The translations under genes were made by a program, and so were the position numbers. The notes beneath the pieces are model-generated. The model saw only the letters and a list, made by a program, of their open reading frames with translations, made no database searches and was not told the origin of the DNA. A stretch of DNA of 64,000 nt from Rhodoferax antarcticus ANT.BR (lineage in GTDB: Bacteria; Pseudomonadota; Gammaproteobacteria; Burkholderiales; Burkholderiaceae_C): NCBI RefSeq assembly GCF_001938565.1, contig NZ_MSYM01000013.1, forward strand, positions 683,496 to 747,495, written 5' to 3'. Numbering within the stretch: position 1 is the stretch's first letter; each line of letters begins with the position of its first letter. Below are positions 9,204 through 17,715 of this stretch, one piece after another.

Positions 9204-9650
9204 CTATACCGACGGCTTGCGGATCCGGTTGCCGGCGGCAAACAGCTCGTGCACCATAGCCATCACCGTCTGGCCTGGCGCCGAGTAGGGGTCAAATTCA
9301 GGGTGTTTGAGCTGGATCATCGGGTCATTTTCAGACAGCATCACATGTGCCATAGCCCAGTCAGCGTAGCGCCGTTGGGTGATTTCTTCCAGCACCAACA
9401 GTTCCACATCCTGATGGCGGCGGTCTTGGGTGATGCGGTTGTAAAGGCGGTTGATCACACCGCGCTCGCCTTCGAGCACCTGCAGGTACATACCCTGGCC
9501 CTGGCACAGGGCACCGGTGATACCGAGTTTGCGGTTGCCGTGCAAAGCCCCTGACAGGATCGAGTCCGTCACCGTCGTGGTCTGCGGGCCAACAGCACGG
9601 CTCACATAAAGAAGCCGAACTGTGACTGAGCGTTGTTTTATTTCATCCAT
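9204..9650 (-). CDS. BLUF-domain blue-light photoreceptor
   Basis: 148-residue single-domain BLUF protein that would bind FAD and sense blue light. Key flavin-contact residues are present: Y15 in VRLLYVSR, N39 in HGNRKLGITGAL and Q57 in MYLQVLEGE, followed by the RRYADWAMAH strand with the semi-conserved Trp/Met. No output domain is fused, so it must act through a partner, as short BLUF proteins do. It is divergent from the flavin monooxygenase gene (111 bases between starts). That gene is not obviously a light-signalling partner. Confidence 0.9.
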   Translation of the reverse strand: MDEIKQRSVTVRLLYVSRAVGPQTTTVTDSILSGALHGNRKLGITGALCQGQGMYLQVLEGERGVINRLYNRITQDRRHQDVELLVLEEITQRRYADWAMAHVMLSENDPMIQLKHPEFDPYSAPGQTVMAMVHELFAAGNRIRKPSV

Positions 9651-9761
9651 CGGCGGAGTGTAAGCGAGCCCCGGCGCGAATTATTTCGCCCTTTGTCAGG
9701 TTGCAGAATCCAACTGTGCCGACAATTGCGTCTTACTTACTGCGCGGTTGAAAGAGATTCC

Positions 9762-10973
9762 ATGGCTAATGTTGTCATTGCGGGGGGCGGAATAGGCGGT
9801 CTGTCGGCAGCGCTGGCGTGTGCCCGTGCGGGCGCCACCGTGAAGTTATATGAGCGCGCAGCGGTGTTTTCCGAGGTCGGCGCGGGCATTCAGTTAGGCC
9901 CGAATGCCATGCGAATTCTGTACGGCTGGGATCTGAAAGACGCGCTGAGCGAACTGTTGGCATTTCCGAGTCGGGTGCAGTTTCGCAATGCGGTGTCTGG
10001 CGGGGTGGTGGGCGAGCTGCCGCTGGGCGCCGCCATGGAGCGCGCTTATGGCGCGCCTTACGCCACCATTCACCGGGCAGATTTGCATGGCTTGCTGGTT
10101 AAGGTGCTGCGCCAGCACGGTGACGTGGCGCTGAACCTTGGCAACGCGGTCAACAGCGTTTCGCAGACCGAGGCTAAAGTGACCGCTCACCTGACAGACG
10201 GTCAACACCCGCAAGCCGACGTACTGGTAGCCGCCGACGGCGCCTGGAGCGCCTTGCGCCAGCAACTGCTGCACGATGGCAAGCCACTGCCCACCGGGCA
10301 TCTGGCCTACCGCGCCATGATCGAGCAAAGGACCTTGCCCAAAGTGTTGCAAACCCAGCAGGTCACCGCCTGGTTTGGGCCGAAGATGCATCTGGTGCAG
10401 TACCCGGTGCGTGGCGGCTCCTGGATGAATGTGGTGTGTATCGTGCACGGCAAGGTTCAGGGTGACATGTCTGACTGGGACCACAGCGCCAATGCGGCAG
10501 ATCTACAGCGCATCACCCAAGGCAGTTGCGAGCACCTGCATGACCTGATTCACGCGGTTGGCGTGTGGCGCCTGTGGCCGCTGAGCATTCGCCCACCCAT
10601 GCGCGGCGCGCATGAGCACTTTATGGGCCGGGTGGCGTTGCTGGGCGACGCCGCGCACCCGATGGTGCCTTATCTGGCGCAAGGCGCTGCCATGGCCATT
10701 GAAGACGCCGCCACCTTGGCGCAAGTGCTGTCAGCTGGCGGCGTGTTTTCAGCGGGGGATGCGGCGCTGGCGCAGGCGCCCGCTTTGGTCAAAGCCTATG
10801 CCAACCAACGCTGGCAGCGCAACGCTCAAGTGCAGCAGCGCGCCATCAAAAACGGTGAGATTTACCATCTGACTGGCCCCCTGCGCCTGGGCCGCGACCT
10901 GGCCATGCGGGTGCTGGGTAAAAGTTTGCTAGACCAGCCTTGGCTCTACGGAGGCCCCAAGATAGCTGTTTAA
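9762..10973 (+). CDS. FAD-dependent aromatic monooxygenase (salicylate hydroxylase-like)
   Basis: 403-residue class A flavoprotein monooxygenase. N-terminal Rossmann motif GGGIGG (about 7-12) for FAD, a DG-type segment (LVAADGAWSALR), and the GDAAHPMVPYLAQGAAMAIED motif typical of salicylate / 6-hydroxynicotinate monooxygenase relatives. ATG 9762 is chosen over the upstream ATG at 9633 because it sits directly before the FAD motif and follows a purine-rich gaaagaga. Substrate cannot be told from sequence. No ring-cleavage genes are nearby, so it could instead act in ubiquinone or secondary aromatic metabolism. A dispersed repeat follows the stop. Confidence 0.85.
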   Translation: MANVVIAGGGIGGLSAALACARAGATVKLYERAAVFSEVGAGIQLGPNAMRILYGWDLKDALSELLAFPSRVQFRNAVSGGVVGELPLGAAMERAYGAPYATIHRADLHGLLVKVLRQHGDVALNLGNAVNSVSQTEAKVTAHLTDGQHPQADVLVAADGAWSALRQQLLHDGKPLPTGHLAYRAMIEQRTLPKVLQTQQVTAWFGPKMHLVQYPVRGGSWMNVVCIVHGKVQGDMSDWDHSANAADLQRITQGSCEHLHDLIHAVGVWRLWPLSIRPPMRGAHEHFMGRVALLGDAAHPMVPYLAQGAAMAIEDAATLAQVLSAGGVFSAGDAALAQAPALVKAYANQRWQRNAQVQQRAIKNGEIYHLTGPLRLGRDLAMRVLGKSLLDQPWLYGGPKIAV

Positions 10974-11021
10974 ATCATAGCTACTAACCCTTTTAGGATA
11001 AGGGCTAGAGGTCTTTTTAAC
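10971..11021 (-). repeat. Dispersed palindromic repeat, copy 4
   Basis: Reverse-orientation copy with catagctactaaccctttt and ataagggctagaggtc, starting at the monooxygenase stop codon. Confidence 0.8.
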
Positions 11022-11103
11022 CTATATTTTGATGCACATGGTTAACCTGTTTACGAGGTTGGTCGACGCTAGCTGCATTCAGCGCAAGCTGTAAATCCTT
11101 ACA

Positions 11104-11122
11104 CTAAGAACAGTTCTCATTT
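11104..11122 (+). promoter_or_regulatory. Possible Fur box before feoA
   Basis: ctaagaacagttctcattt, eight bases before the feoA ATG, has the aagaaca/gttct dyad and the aatgagaa half-site seen in Fur operators. Iron repression of feoAB is well established in other bacteria. The match here is partial. Confidence 0.4.
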
Positions 11123-11130
11123 GAAGCGTT

Positions 11131-11415
11131 ATGACTCAACCCATCCAGCCTAACCCAGCGGCCAGTGCGCCGATGGGCTTACACCAATTGGCACGGCAAG
11201 CACGCGCTGTCGTGCTGGGTATGAACCCCACGCATGATGATGAGGAGCGCGGCATTGCCTTGCGGCTGCTTGAAATCGGTTTTTTGCCCGGTGAGCAGGT
11301 GCGTGTGATTGCCCATGGCTACCCCGGACATGACCCGTTGGCGGTGCGAGTCGGCAACACCACTTTTGCCCTGCGCAGCCATGAGGCGGCGCTGGTGCAG
11401 GTTCAGCCGGTTTGA
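11131..11415 (+). CDS. feoA: Ferrous iron transport protein A
   Basis: 94-residue cytoplasmic SH3-like protein that supports FeoB. The core VRVIAHGYPGHDPLAVRVGNTTFALRSHEAALVQV matches the FeoA beta-barrel, and the conserved LLEIGFLPGEQV precedes it. It lies 15 bases upstream of feoB on the same strand and is surely co-transcribed with it. The N-terminal 15 residues are a low-complexity leader, so an internal start at M15 is possible. Confidence 0.92.
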   Translation: MTQPIQPNPAASAPMGLHQLARQARAVVLGMNPTHDDEERGIALRLLEIGFLPGEQVRVIAHGYPGHDPLAVRVGNTTFALRSHEAALVQVQPV

Positions 11416-11430
11416 GGCGCTCGGCCCGCC

Positions 11431-13320
11431 ATGCCTGATCCCTTAAGCGAAAGACCGCTGCGCGTTGCGCTGTTGGGTAACCCCAATTGCGGCAAGACTG
11501 CGCTGTTTAACCTGCTCACCGGTAGCCGCCAAAAGGTGGCCAACTACGCGGGTGTCACGGTGGAGCGCAAGGAGGGCATGCTGGAAACCGCTTCTGGCCG
11601 CCAGGTGGTGGTGCTGGACCTTCCCGGTGCCTACAGCCTGAACGCGCTGAGCGCTGATGAGCAGGTCACCTGCGACATCGTTACCGGGCGTCTGCCCAGT
11701 GAACCCTTGCCTGATTTGCTGGTGTGCGTGGTGGATGCCACCAACCTGCGTCTGAATTTGCGCCTGGTGCTGGAAGCGCGCGCGCTGAACCTGCCTCTGG
11801 TTCTGGCGCTGAACATGTGCGACGCGGCCCGGCATAGCGGCATCGTGGTAGACACCGCCGTTCTGGCGCACGAGCTGGGCATGCCGGTGATTGAGACGGT
11901 GGGCATTCGTCACGATGGCGCCCAGGAGCTGCTGACCTTTCTGGCTAAGGTGGATTTGGGCAAATCCAAAAAACGCCTGAAAGCCACCGCTCCTTGGCAC
12001 GCTCCGCATGTGGACGAGGTGATGGCCACCCAGCAAGAGGTGCGCCGGGTGCTGAAGCTGGCGGTGCAGGAGCCTGCCGAGAGCCTGCACGCCGACGACA
12101 CGATTGACGCGGTGGTGTTGCACCCACTGTGGGGCATGCTGGTGCTGGCGGCCACGCTTTTTTTGATGTTTCAGGCGGTGTTCAGCTTGGCGGTCTGGCC
12201 GATGGACGTCATCAAGTCGGTCGTGGAAGGCTTGTCAGGCCTTGTGCGCAGCCATTTGACTGAGGGCCCGCTGAGCAGTCTGCTAGTCGATGGCGTGCTG
12301 GCCGGGGCGGGCGGCGTACTGGTGTTTTTGCCACAGATTCTGATTCTGTTTTTCTTCATTCTGGTGCTGGAAGACTCCGGCTACCTGCCGCGAGCGGCCT
12401 TTTTGCTGGATCGGGTGATGCGCACCGTGGGCTTGTCGGGGCGGTCGTTCATTCCGCTGCTGTCAAGTTTTGCCTGCGCGGTGCCGGGCATCATGGCCAC
12501 CCGAACCATCACCCATTGGCGTGACAGGCTGGTGACGATCATGATCGCGCCGCTGATGACTTGCTCGGCCCGGCTGCCGGTCTACACCTTGTTGATTGGT
12601 GCCTTTATTCCCAGCCAGACGGTGTGGGGCATCTTTAATCTGCAGGGCCTGGTGATGTTTGCCTTGTACGTTGGCGGCATTTTGTCGGCGATGGCGGTGG
12701 CTGCAGTTGCTATGACGTGGCGCACACGCACGCGGCCTACGCCGCTGGTGATGGAGCTGCCGTCTTACCGCATGCCCAATTTGCGCAGCTTGGCGCAGGG
12801 GCTGTATGAGCGAGGTTCGACCTTTGTCAAACGCGTGGGCGGCATCGTGCTGGCGCTGACCGTGTTGCTGTGGTTTCTGGCCACCTACCCGGCGCCGCCT
12901 GCCGGGGCAACCGATGCTGCCATCAACCACAGCTATGCCGGTATATTGGGCCATTGGCTTGAAGTGCTGGTGGCGCCGATCGGGTTTAACTGGCAGATTG
13001 CGGTGGCACTGGTTCCCGGCATGGCGGCGCGGGAGGTGGTTGTGGGCGCGCTGGGCACGGTGTACGCGCTGTCTGGCTCGGGGGACGACGTGTCCGGTCA
13101 ACTGGCGCCGTTGATTGCCCAAACCTGGTCGCTGGCCACCGCCTTGTCCTTGCTGGTGTGGTTTATCTTTGCGCCGCAGTGCATTTCGACCCTGGTGGTG
13201 GTGCGGCGTGAAACCAATTCATGGCGCTACCCGCTACTGATGTCGGTGTATCTGTTTGCGCTGGCGTATGTGGCCAGTTGGGTTACCTACCGGCTAACGC
13301 TGGCCTGGACCGGGGGCTAA
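11431..13320 (+). CDS. feoB: Ferrous iron transport protein B
   Basis: Inner-membrane Fe(II) transporter with an N-terminal G domain. GNPNCGKT (16-23) is G1, VERKEG and DLPGAYSL are switch/G3, and NMCD is G4. The rest is polytopic, with the two Gate repeats (SFACAVPGIMATRTI and AAREVVVGALGTVYAL). 629 residues is short relative to E. coli FeoB (773) but normal for this lineage. Second gene of feoA-feoB-small Cys-rich protein. Supports growth at low oxygen together with the cco/fnr block elsewhere in the window. Confidence 0.95.
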   Translation: MPDPLSERPLRVALLGNPNCGKTALFNLLTGSRQKVANYAGVTVERKEGMLETASGRQVVVLDLPGAYSLNALSADEQVTCDIVTGRLPSEPLPDLLVCVVDATNLRLNLRLVLEARALNLPLVLALNMCDAARHSGIVVDTAVLAHELGMPVIETVGIRHDGAQELLTFLAKVDLGKSKKRLKATAPWHAPHVDEVMATQQEVRRVLKLAVQEPAESLHADDTIDAVVLHPLWGMLVLAATLFLMFQAVFSLAVWPMDVIKSVVEGLSGLVRSHLTEGPLSSLLVDGVLAGAGGVLVFLPQILILFFFILVLEDSGYLPRAAFLLDRVMRTVGLSGRSFIPLLSSFACAVPGIMATRTITHWRDRLVTIMIAPLMTCSARLPVYTLLIGAFIPSQTVWGIFNLQGLVMFALYVGGILSAMAVAAVAMTWRTRTRPTPLVMELPSYRMPNLRSLAQGLYERGSTFVKRVGGIVLALTVLLWFLATYPAPPAGATDAAINHSYAGILGHWLEVLVAPIGFNWQIAVALVPGMAAREVVVGALGTVYALSGSGDDVSGQLAPLIAQTWSLATALSLLVWFIFAPQCISTLVVVRRETNSWRYPLLMSVYLFALAYVASWVTYRLTLAWTGG

Positions 13321-13324
13321 AGCC

Positions 13325-13582
13325 ATGTTGCAGAACTGGATTGTGGGATTTCTGGTGTCAGTGGCGGCGCTGTACAGCCTTTGGTATGTTCTGCCCGCCA
13401 GCTTGCGCCAGCGTCTGGGCCGTTTGCACAGTGCGCTGGACCGCTCACCCAGTTGCAGCACATCCTGCGCCACCTGCGGCAAATGTTCGGGTACAGATGC
13501 TTCGGGGGCAGCAGCTTCGTGTAAGCCACCACCGGCTGAGCCTGCTCAGAAGCACCCCATTACCTTTCATCGCAAGCCTTGA
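13325..13582 (+). CDS. Small Cys-rich membrane-anchored protein downstream of feoB
   Basis: 85 residues: one N-terminal hydrophobic helix (about 6-25) followed by a soluble tail with CSTSCATCGKC and one more Cys. It begins four bases after the feoB stop and sits in the position that FeoC or FeoC-like proteins occupy, but has no FeoC winged-helix signature. Likely an accessory Fe(II)- or Fe-S-binding protein of the Feo complex; it resembles the DUF6587 type seen after feoB in Burkholderiales. Function is inferred from position only. Confidence 0.75.
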   Translation: MLQNWIVGFLVSVAALYSLWYVLPASLRQRLGRLHSALDRSPSCSTSCATCGKCSGTDASGAAASCKPPPAEPAQKHPITFHRKP

Positions 13583-13662
13583 CCCACGGGTGAGCGCTGG
13601 CCGGTGAGTGGCTTAGCGCCTGCTGGGAGCCGGAGAATCACTGCCGTTTGGCTGTTTCTTGG

Positions 13663-14532
13663 TCAACGGGCTAGGCTGAAAAACTGGTTGGCATGTCGGC
13701 TACGCGCTTCGATGCGGCCAAAAAGAGGGCCAATGGTGTCGTCCAACACCAACCCGAGTGTCTCGCAAGCTACGCTGGAGATGTGGGTAACGCGGTTCTG
13801 GTCCCGGTGGCCCAGGTCCAGGGCATTGCCCAGCACCTCGGCTACATGGATCAATGGGACCAGCGGGTTGGCCAGCGCGGTGTCTGGGTGGTGGTGGTAC
13901 TGGATAGCCTGCACGATCTGTAGGGGCAGTTTCCAGTGTTCGGCCAGCCAGGCGCCAACGGTGGCGTGGTCAATACCAAAAGCCTCGCGCTCGATTGCTT
14001 CAATGCCCAGCGGGGACGTTATGGATTTTTGCCAGCAGGCGCGTGTGGCATTGGCATCCAGCGTGTACAGCCAGAGTTGGCCCATGTCGTGCAACATGCC
14101 TGAGATCAGCGCGGCGTCTGCATTGACCGGCTGCGCCACATGTTGGGTGAGTTCCTGGGCGCAGATGCTGATGGCCACGCTGTGTTCCCAAAATGAGGTG
14201 GGCAGGGAGATTGCCGCCGTTTTTTGAATGAAAGCGCCTAGGCTGCTGATCAGGGTGATGCTGCGGACCTTTGACAGACCGATCAACGAGGTCGCAGCAA
14301 AAATGCTGCTGATATCTGCATCCCGGCGCCCTTGCATGGCGGCAGTATTGGCCACCGCCAGCACCCGGGCCGTGATCACCGGGTCCAGGTTGATGTAGCG
14401 CACCAGCACATTCAAGTTGGTGTCAGGGTCGTCCAGCGTGGCCAAAATCTCTTGCACCACGTTGGGAAAACTCGGCATCAGCCGACTGCGCTGGATGATG
14501 GTGTCGCGGGTAATGGGTGGGCGGTTCATCAT
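13663..14532 (-). CDS. HDOD-domain signalling protein
   Basis: 289 residues, a single HDOD domain (RLMPSFPNVVQEILATLDDPD at the start, then LVRYINLDPVITARVLAVAN and IGLSKVRSITLISSLG). HDOD proteins are catalytically inactive relatives of HD phosphohydrolases that act as scaffolds in regulatory cascades. The start overlaps the stop of the upstream gene (ATGA at 14532-14529), so the two form a translationally coupled pair. Two adjacent ATGs exist; the first is taken. Partner unknown. Confidence 0.85.
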   Translation of the reverse strand: MMNRPPITRDTIIQRSRLMPSFPNVVQEILATLDDPDTNLNVLVRYINLDPVITARVLAVANTAAMQGRRDADISSIFAATSLIGLSKVRSITLISSLGAFIQKTAAISLPTSFWEHSVAISICAQELTQHVAQPVNADAALISGMLHDMGQLWLYTLDANATRACWQKSITSPLGIEAIEREAFGIDHATVGAWLAEHWKLPLQIVQAIQYHHHPDTALANPLVPLIHVAEVLGNALDLGHRDQNRVTHISSVACETLGLVLDDTIGPLFGRIEARSRHANQFFSLAR

Positions 14533-14867
14533 GAGGTGCGGTAAGCCATCACCTGGTTGAACAGCGCCAACAGTGTCGGCTCGTCCAGGTTGCAGTCCTT
14601 GAAAAGCTCTTGCACCCGGTGCACCGCCTGTTCGCTGTCGAGGATGATTTGTTCGTCGCTGCGTTCATCTGGTTGGTCGATGCAGATGAATTCAGCGTGG
14701 TGTGCATTGAGTTGGTTGACGTTGTCGGGGGTGAGTGGGTGTCCGGGTGGCAACACCATGCTGAGCAAACCACGTTGAACCACCTGGACAGTTTCGCCCA
14801 GCACCATGCCGGGCTTGATCTCGGTGAAAGGAATGTACTGGCGGCGCGTCCTCATGAATGCTCCCAA
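14529..14867 (-). CDS. Conserved hypothetical partner of HDOD protein
   Basis: 112 residues. The N-terminal part (IPFTEIKPGMVLGETVQVVQRGLLSMVLPPGH) resembles the short beta-rich segment found before HD-GYP/HDOD domains in c-di-GMP signalling proteins (PGMVL...). The C-terminal half is charged and helical. It overlaps the HDOD gene by four bases, so this looks like a split signalling protein, with this gene as an N-terminal module. An alternative start is the ATG at 14855, four residues in. No enzymatic motif is seen. Confidence 0.6.
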   Translation of the reverse strand: MGAFMRTRRQYIPFTEIKPGMVLGETVQVVQRGLLSMVLPPGHPLTPDNVNQLNAHHAEFICIDQPDERSDEQIILDSEQAVHRVQELFKDCNLDEPTLLALFNQVMAYRTS

Positions 14868-14897
14868 AAGAAGTCGATGTGGCAGCGCAAAGCCGAC

Positions 14898-15881
14898 TCA
14901 GGCCTGGCGACCCAGCAGCAGGTATTCCATCAACGCTTTTTGCACATGCATGCGGTTTTCGGCCTCGTCCCAGACCACGCTTTGCGGCCCGTCGAGCACG
15001 TCGGCATCCACTTCTTCGCCACGGTGGGCGGGCAGGCAGTGCATGAACAGCGCCTCGGGCTGGGCCACAGCCAGCATGGCGGCGCTGACACGCCAGGCTT
15101 CAAAAGCCTGTTTGCGCACTTCGTTCTCAGCCTCAAAGCCCATGCTGGTCCAGACATCGGTGGTGACCAGATCGGCACCATGGCAGGCGTCCAGCGGATT
15201 GCTAAAGTTTTCATAGCTGCCCGCGCTTATTCCATAAGGGCCAGAGGCTATTTTCTCATCAACTTCGTAACCCCTGGGAGTGCTCACGTTGACCTTGAAA
15301 CCCAGCAGCGTGGCCGCTTGCAGCCAGGTGTTGGCCATGTTGTTGCCGTCGCCCACCCAGGCCACCGTCTTGCCCTGGATCGGGCCGCGGTGTTCGATGA
15401 AGGTGAAGATGTCGGCCAGGATCTGGCAGGGATGAAACTCGTTGGTCAGGCCGTTGATCACTGGCACGCGTGAATACTCGGCAAAGCGCTCGATCTTGGT
15501 TTGCTCGAAGGTGCGGATCATCACCAGGTCGGCCATGCGGCTGATGACGCGGGCGCTGTCTTCTATCGGCTCGGCACGGCCCAACTGGCTGTCACCAGTG
15601 GTCAGGTGCACCACGCTGCCGCCGAGTTGGTACATACCAGCCTCAAAGCTGACGCGGGTGCGGGTGGAGGCTTTCTCGAAAATCATCGCCATCGTGCGGT
15701 CCACCAGCGGCTGATGCCGGGTGAAGGTCTTGAACTTGGCTTTGATGAAGGCCGCGCGCTCCAGCAGGTAGGCGTATTCGTCGGCGGTCAGGTCAGAGAA
15801 TTGTAGGTAGTGCCGCACGGGTGGAGCGCCTTTCGCGATGGTGCTGGGAATGCCTTGGCTAATCGGGTTTGCAGGTTTCAT
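14898..15881 (-). CDS. argF: Ornithine carbamoyltransferase
   Basis: Makes citrulline from ornithine and carbamoyl phosphate (arginine pathway, cytoplasm). 327 residues with the carbamoyl-phosphate motif KASTRTR, HPCQILAD and the ornithine/catalytic MHCLPAHRGEE. The start overlaps the argD stop (ATGA, 15881-15878), so it is co-translated with argD. About residues 208-224 (KIASGPYGISAGSYENF) are encoded by a copy of the dispersed palindromic repeat, in the surface region before the GADLVTTDVW strand. Frame and downstream motifs are intact, so the enzyme is probably active. Confidence 0.95.
   Translation of the reverse strand: MKPANPISQGIPSTIAKGAPPVRHYLQFSDLTADEYAYLLERAAFIKAKFKTFTRHQPLVDRTMAMIFEKASTRTRVSFEAGMYQLGGSVVHLTTGDSQLGRAEPIEDSARVISRMADLVMIRTFEQTKIERFAEYSRVPVINGLTNEFHPCQILADIFTFIEHRGPIQGKTVAWVGDGNNMANTWLQAATLLGFKVNVSTPRGYEVDEKIASGPYGISAGSYENFSNPLDACHGADLVTTDVWTSMGFEAENEVRKQAFEAWRVSAAMLAVAQPEALFMHCLPAHRGEEVDADVLDGPQSVVWDEAENRMHVQKALMEYLLLGRQA
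15211..15258 (-). repeat. Dispersed palindromic repeat, copy 5 (inside argF)
   Basis: Plus strand reads tcatagctgcccgcgctta then ccataagggccagaggct, so the copy is forward relative to argF and is translated in frame. Confidence 0.85.
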
Positions 15882-17098
15882 GGCGTCTCTTTTAACAAAG
15901 CAGAAATCAGGGGGCAGAGCAGGGCGACGATCTCGTCAGCCTCAACCTTGGTCAGAATCAGCGGGGGCACCAGGCGCACCACGCTGTCGGCGGTCACGCT
16001 GATCAGCAGACCCGCATCTGCCGCGCGCTGGGTGAGGACACCACACGGCTTACTTAGGTCAATGCCCAACATCAGGCCGAGGCCGCGAATTTCCTTCACC
16101 GCACCGCTTACCAGCTCGGCGGACAGGGCTGTCTCTAGGCCCTTTTTCAGGTAGGTGCCTACTGTGGCGGCGTTGTCCAGCAGGTTGTCTTCTTCCATGA
16201 TGCGGATGGTTTCCACCCCAGCGCGCGTGGCCAGCGGGTTGCCGCCAAAGGTGGTGCCGTGGTTGCCGGGCTGGAAGATGTGGGCGGCTTTGGGACCAGC
16301 TACCACCGCACCCACCGGCACGCCAGAGCCCAAGCCCTTGGCCAGTGGCATCACGTCGGGCACGATGCCGGCCCATTGGTGGGCAAACCACTTGCCGGTG
16401 CGGCCCATGCCGCATTGCACCTCGTCGATCATCATCAACCAGTGGCGCTCGTCACACAGGGTGCGCAGTTCGCGCAGGTAATCCAGGTCCATCGGGTTGA
16501 CGCCGCCTTCACCCTGAATGGCTTCAAAAAATACCGCGACCACGTTCGGGTTGTCTTGCGTGGCCGCCTTGAGTGCAGCAATGTCGTTGAGTGGAACCCG
16601 GATAAACCCTTCCACCAGCGGCCCAAAGCCAGCCTGAATCTTCGGGTTGCTGGTGGCGCTGAGCGTCGCAATGCTGCGACCATGGAAGGCCTTTTCATAA
16701 ACCACGATCTCGGGACGGTCAATGCCCTTGTCGTGGCCAAACTTGCGCGCCAGTTTCAGGGCTGCCTCGTTGGCTTCCAGCCCGGTCGAGCAAAAAAACA
16801 CGTTGGTCATGCCGGATAGCTCGACCAGTTTTTTCGCCAGTGCCTCCTGATTTGGCACGTGGTAATAGTTGCAGCTGTGGATGATCTTGCCGATCTGGTC
16901 CTGCAAAGCGGGCACCAGTTGCGGATGGTTGTGGCCCAGGGTGTTGACTGCTATGCCGCCCAAAGCATCCAGATAGCACTTGCCATTGACGTCCCAGACG
17001 CGGCAGCCCTGGCCGTGCGACAGGGCAATCGGCAGTCGTCCGTAAGTGTTCATCACGTGGGGCGAGGCGGCTTCAACGAAGGTGCGGGTGGCAGTCAT
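15878..17098 (-). CDS. argD: Acetylornithine aminotransferase
   Basis: PLP enzyme converting N-acetylglutamate semialdehyde to N-acetylornithine (arginine; often also the succinyldiaminopimelate step of lysine synthesis). 406 residues from ATG 17098; the longer start at 17122 adds a non-conserved leader. Class III aminotransferase signatures: SCNYYHVPNQ, GLEANEAALKLAR, LMMIDEVQCGMGRTG, and the PLP lysine in MPLAKGLGSGVPVGA. First gene of argD-argF, with a divergent DUF3579 gene upstream. Confidence 0.94.
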   Translation of the reverse strand: MTATRTFVEAASPHVMNTYGRLPIALSHGQGCRVWDVNGKCYLDALGGIAVNTLGHNHPQLVPALQDQIGKIIHSCNYYHVPNQEALAKKLVELSGMTNVFFCSTGLEANEAALKLARKFGHDKGIDRPEIVVYEKAFHGRSIATLSATSNPKIQAGFGPLVEGFIRVPLNDIAALKAATQDNPNVVAVFFEAIQGEGGVNPMDLDYLRELRTLCDERHWLMMIDEVQCGMGRTGKWFAHQWAGIVPDVMPLAKGLGSGVPVGAVVAGPKAAHIFQPGNHGTTFGGNPLATRAGVETIRIMEEDNLLDNAATVGTYLKKGLETALSAELVSGAVKEIRGLGLMLGIDLSKPCGVLTQRAADAGLLISVTADSVVRLVPPLILTKVEADEIVALLCPLISALLKETP

Positions 17099-17262
17099 GC
17101 GGCGATCTCCATGGGAAAACAAAGCGGCCCAACGCAGGTTGGGCCGTTGAAGGACGATTTTAGACCGATCAAATCCATGGGTTAACCATGGGGCGCCGCT
17201 GAGGACAGCGCTGCCTGACTGGTAACGCGTAGGTCACATGAGTGTTACTTAACATTCATCAA

Positions 17263-17276
17263 GTCTTGTATAAGAC
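17263..17276. promoter_or_regulatory. Short dyad in the argD/DUF3579 divergent region
   Basis: gtcttgtataagac has perfect 5-base arms (gtctt/aagac) around a 4-base centre, between the two divergent starts. It could be a repressor operator or overlap a -10 element. No family of regulator can be named with confidence. Confidence 0.3.
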
Positions 17277-17345
17277 ATAAGATGCATACTACAATCTTTG
17301 TGCATCGCAGCATCGCGTTACCACCCACTGATTGGCCGCTACCAG

Positions 17346-17681
17346 ATGGTTTCACACACATCCAAAAAAGTCTACATCCTGGGGGTCACCCACGCTGGCC
17401 GCGCTTTTAGGCCCAGCGACTGGGCCGAGCGGCTGGCCGGGGTCATGAGTCAGTTTCGTCCCGGTGTGGCCTTGCCAGGGCGCCATTTCACTTACTCACC
17501 TTGGTGCGTGCCGACCAGTGTGAATGGCGTGCGATGCGTGATCGTGGATGAAGCCTTGCGCAACCATGAAATGATGGCGTGGGACTTTTGCATGAACTTT
17601 GCCAAGGACAACGATTTGCAAACCTTTGAAGGTGTGCCGCCTGCCGGGCAGGGTGTGGTATCCAAACCCACGCGCGCATAG
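17346..17681 (+). CDS. DUF3579-family protein
   Basis: 111 residues beginning MVSHTSKKVYILGVTHAGRA, with conserved FRPSDWAERLAGVMSQF, SPWCVPTSVNGVRCVIVDE and WDFCMNFAKDNDLQ, matching the DUF3579 family of betaproteobacteria. ATG 17346 is preferred to a 16-codon upstream extension that lacks conservation. It is divergent from argD, a common neighbour of this family. Function is unknown; no catalytic motif is visible. Confidence 0.8.
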   Translation: MVSHTSKKVYILGVTHAGRAFRPSDWAERLAGVMSQFRPGVALPGRHFTYSPWCVPTSVNGVRCVIVDEALRNHEMMAWDFCMNFAKDNDLQTFEGVPPAGQGVVSKPTRA

Positions 17682-17715
17682 GTCCTAACCCATGCTTACC
17701 AGCTGATGCAAAGGC

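Noticed and set aside
10971-11021. Repeat copy as an intrinsic terminator of the monooxygenase gene
   Set aside because: The imperfect palindrome has no stable GC stem followed by a T run, and the same element sits inside translated genes.
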